From: Thermoplasmata archaeon | Lineage (GTDB): Archaea > Thermoplasmatota > Thermoplasmata > GCA-020350865 | DNA length: 6,799 bases | Direction: 5' to 3' | Assembly: GCA_020350865.1 (NCBI GenBank) | Contig: CP070726.1 | Location: 2,373,622 to 2,380,420, forward strand | Notes under the pieces: model-generated | The model's database searches: none | Told to the model about the DNA's origin: nothing | The model's input: the letters and a program-made list of their open reading frames with translations, nothing else | Part shown: positions 5,606 to 6,799 of the stretch, piece after piece | Layout of the letters: each line of letters starts with the position of its first letter | How positions within the stretch are numbered: position 1 is the stretch's first letter | Made by a program: the position numbers and the translations under genes

Positions 5606-6799
5606 ATGATAAGTAAGGGTGGAGAGCAGCAGATAGAGAGAGCAGCGAAGAACAAGCATGGAAGGAAATTATTTTCCTCGATTGTTACCCTTATATTTAT
5701 GGGCGCGGGATTGATAGTGACAGGTCCAGCAGCTTCTGCACCTGTTATAATCAATGAAGACAGCGGCGGGAGCTGGGGAGATAATTTTACTGATACTGTG
5801 GGAATTGAGACCTGGGATAATCTGCATTTATGGGAAAACGGGGTGGCACTGGACAACTATACTATATTTTTCGATGATTTTACAGGGACAGACGGCGATC
5901 CTCCCGACACAGGCATCTGGACCCTGTTGGATGACGGCTGGGACTTGGATATACAGAGCAACACCCTCCACTCCTATGCAGATCCATCCTCACCAACATG
6001 GGTATCTGAAATGGTAGAAAACAAGAATGCCTTGAGTATTCCCCATACCCTCACATGGCGGCAGCAGGTTCACAGTGCTTCGGGCGGTATGTATGTACAT
6101 TTTTATATAATGAAGGCCAGTGATAGCAGTGCTTTGCTCAATATTCATCAGAATAGTGTGGGGGAATATCAAATCTATAATTATATATCAACTACTGATA
6201 TTTACATGGGGAAAGACGTGTCAGGATGGCATGATTATAAGGTCACCTATGACAACGGATATGTCGAGGTTTTTTATGATGGCGGTGTACCAAAACATAC
6301 CTACGATTTCGGCCCAGTTCCTGTAAAATATCGATTTGGCACTTATGTGACATTAATATCATCCACGATTTACACAGATACTGTGACTATCTCAACCAAT
6401 TACACAGTTGGCAACATGACATCCACCGAGATAGACCTGCCCGGAGGACAAAGCTGGGAATCGTTGGTTATCAACAAAACCGAATCCGGTTTCGAGAACA
6501 GAATAAACGTAACCATACTTGACGGAGCAACCTATCTGCCCGTTCCTGGTTACGAAAACTTAACAGGAACCAACATCGATATCTCAGGTATCGATAGCTT
6601 GGTTTATCCGACCCTGAGGCTAAAAGCCCATTTTTTCAGCGACGGCAATCCCTCCCCTGTTCTTCACGATTGGAATGTGACCTGGATTGATAACGTACCG
6701 CCAATCACACCCACTGGGTTTAAAGTCAACAATCCCTTCAACGGTTACTCCCTGGTGTTAAGCTGGAATCCGAACCAGGAACCCGATAATGAATATTAC
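5606..6799 (+). CDS. Secreted LamG-like / FN3 modular surface protein (3' partial)
   Basis: The frame is open from the ATG to the last base (398 codons, no stop), so the gene continues beyond the window. A basic n-region (to about 21) precedes a hydrophobic core 22-40 and small residues PAASA, giving a Sec signal peptide with cleavage around 43-45. Residues 46-86 are a strand-rich lead-in. Residues 87-252, starting FFDDFTGTDGD, look like a concanavalin/LamG-type jelly roll: WTLLDDGWDL, GWHDYKVTYDNG and VEVFYDGG are characteristic. Residues 272-360 form another beta domain (EIDLPGGQSWESLVINKT, VLHDWNVTW). FN3 begins at about 365 (PPITPTGFKV, LVLSWNPN). At least eight sequons are visible. An in-frame GTG at 5597 is a possible alternative start. 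The architecture is that of a glycan-binding or matrix protein; no enzymatic residues are visible in this part. It shares no propeller with its two upstream neighbours. Confidence 0.85.
   Translation, partial: MISKGGEQQIERAAKNKHGRKLFSSIVTLIFMGAGLIVTGPAASAPVIINEDSGGSWGDNFTDTVGIETWDNLHLWENGVALDNYTIFFDDFTGTDGDPPDTGIWTLLDDGWDLDIQSNTLHSYADPSSPTWVSEMVENKNALSIPHTLTWRQQVHSASGGMYVHFYIMKASDSSALLNIHQNSVGEYQIYNYISTTDIYMGKDVSGWHDYKVTYDNGYVEVFYDGGVPKHTYDFGPVPVKYRFGTYVTLISSTIYTDTVTISTNYTVGNMTSTEIDLPGGQSWESLVINKTESGFENRINVTILDGATYLPVPGYENLTGTNIDISGIDSLVYPTLRLKAHFFSDGNPSPVLHDWNVTWIDNVPPITPTGFKVNNPFNGYSLVLSWNPNQEPDNEYY

Overview
The window looks like a stretch of an archaeal genome, most likely an uncultured Thermoplasmata-type euryarchaeon. 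The evidence is purine-rich AGGAGG Shine-Dalgarno sites, archaeal-style TTTATAT boxes at the expected distance from the starts, intermediate GC, and a set of secreted multidomain proteins (PKD, FN3, LamG-like, many N-X-S/T sequons) of a kind I associate with that group. The taxonomic call is from memory of similar proteins, not from a search.

Four genes are visible, all on the + strand. (1) Positions 1-558 hold the 3' end of a coiled-coil protein that ends in a transmembrane helix and a short charged, proline-rich tail. (2) Positions 719-3310 encode an 863-residue secreted protein: signal peptide, five-bladed beta-propeller, PKD domain, then two copies of an FN3 plus ~89-residue module. (3) Positions 3459-5507 encode a 682-residue paralogue with the same propeller and PKD but an unrelated C-terminal half; its start is best placed at a TTG, eight codons inside the longest ORF. 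(4) Positions 5606 to the window end hold the first 398 codons of a third secreted protein with a LamG-like jelly roll, another beta-rich domain and the beginning of an FN3 domain. The gaps are 160, 148 and about 98 bases. Each carries a plausible TATA box, so the genes may be separate transcription units rather than a tight operon.

Taken together this is a cell-surface or secretome locus. The most informative signal is in the two paralogous propellers: ten blades share an exact register of an Asp, a Pro-like position, an acidic turn and a Tyr-Lys-Met-Trp-Tyr strand, and each propeller appears to be closed by its N-terminal strand. N-glycosylation sequons are almost absent from the propellers and dense in the C-terminal parts, which suggests a bare functional head on a glycosylated stalk. 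The fold resembles the five-bladed GH43/GH32/GH130-type propellers, so carbohydrate binding or hydrolysis is a reasonable hypothesis, but I cannot identify a catalytic set. No mobile element, CRISPR array, tRNA or rRNA was seen.
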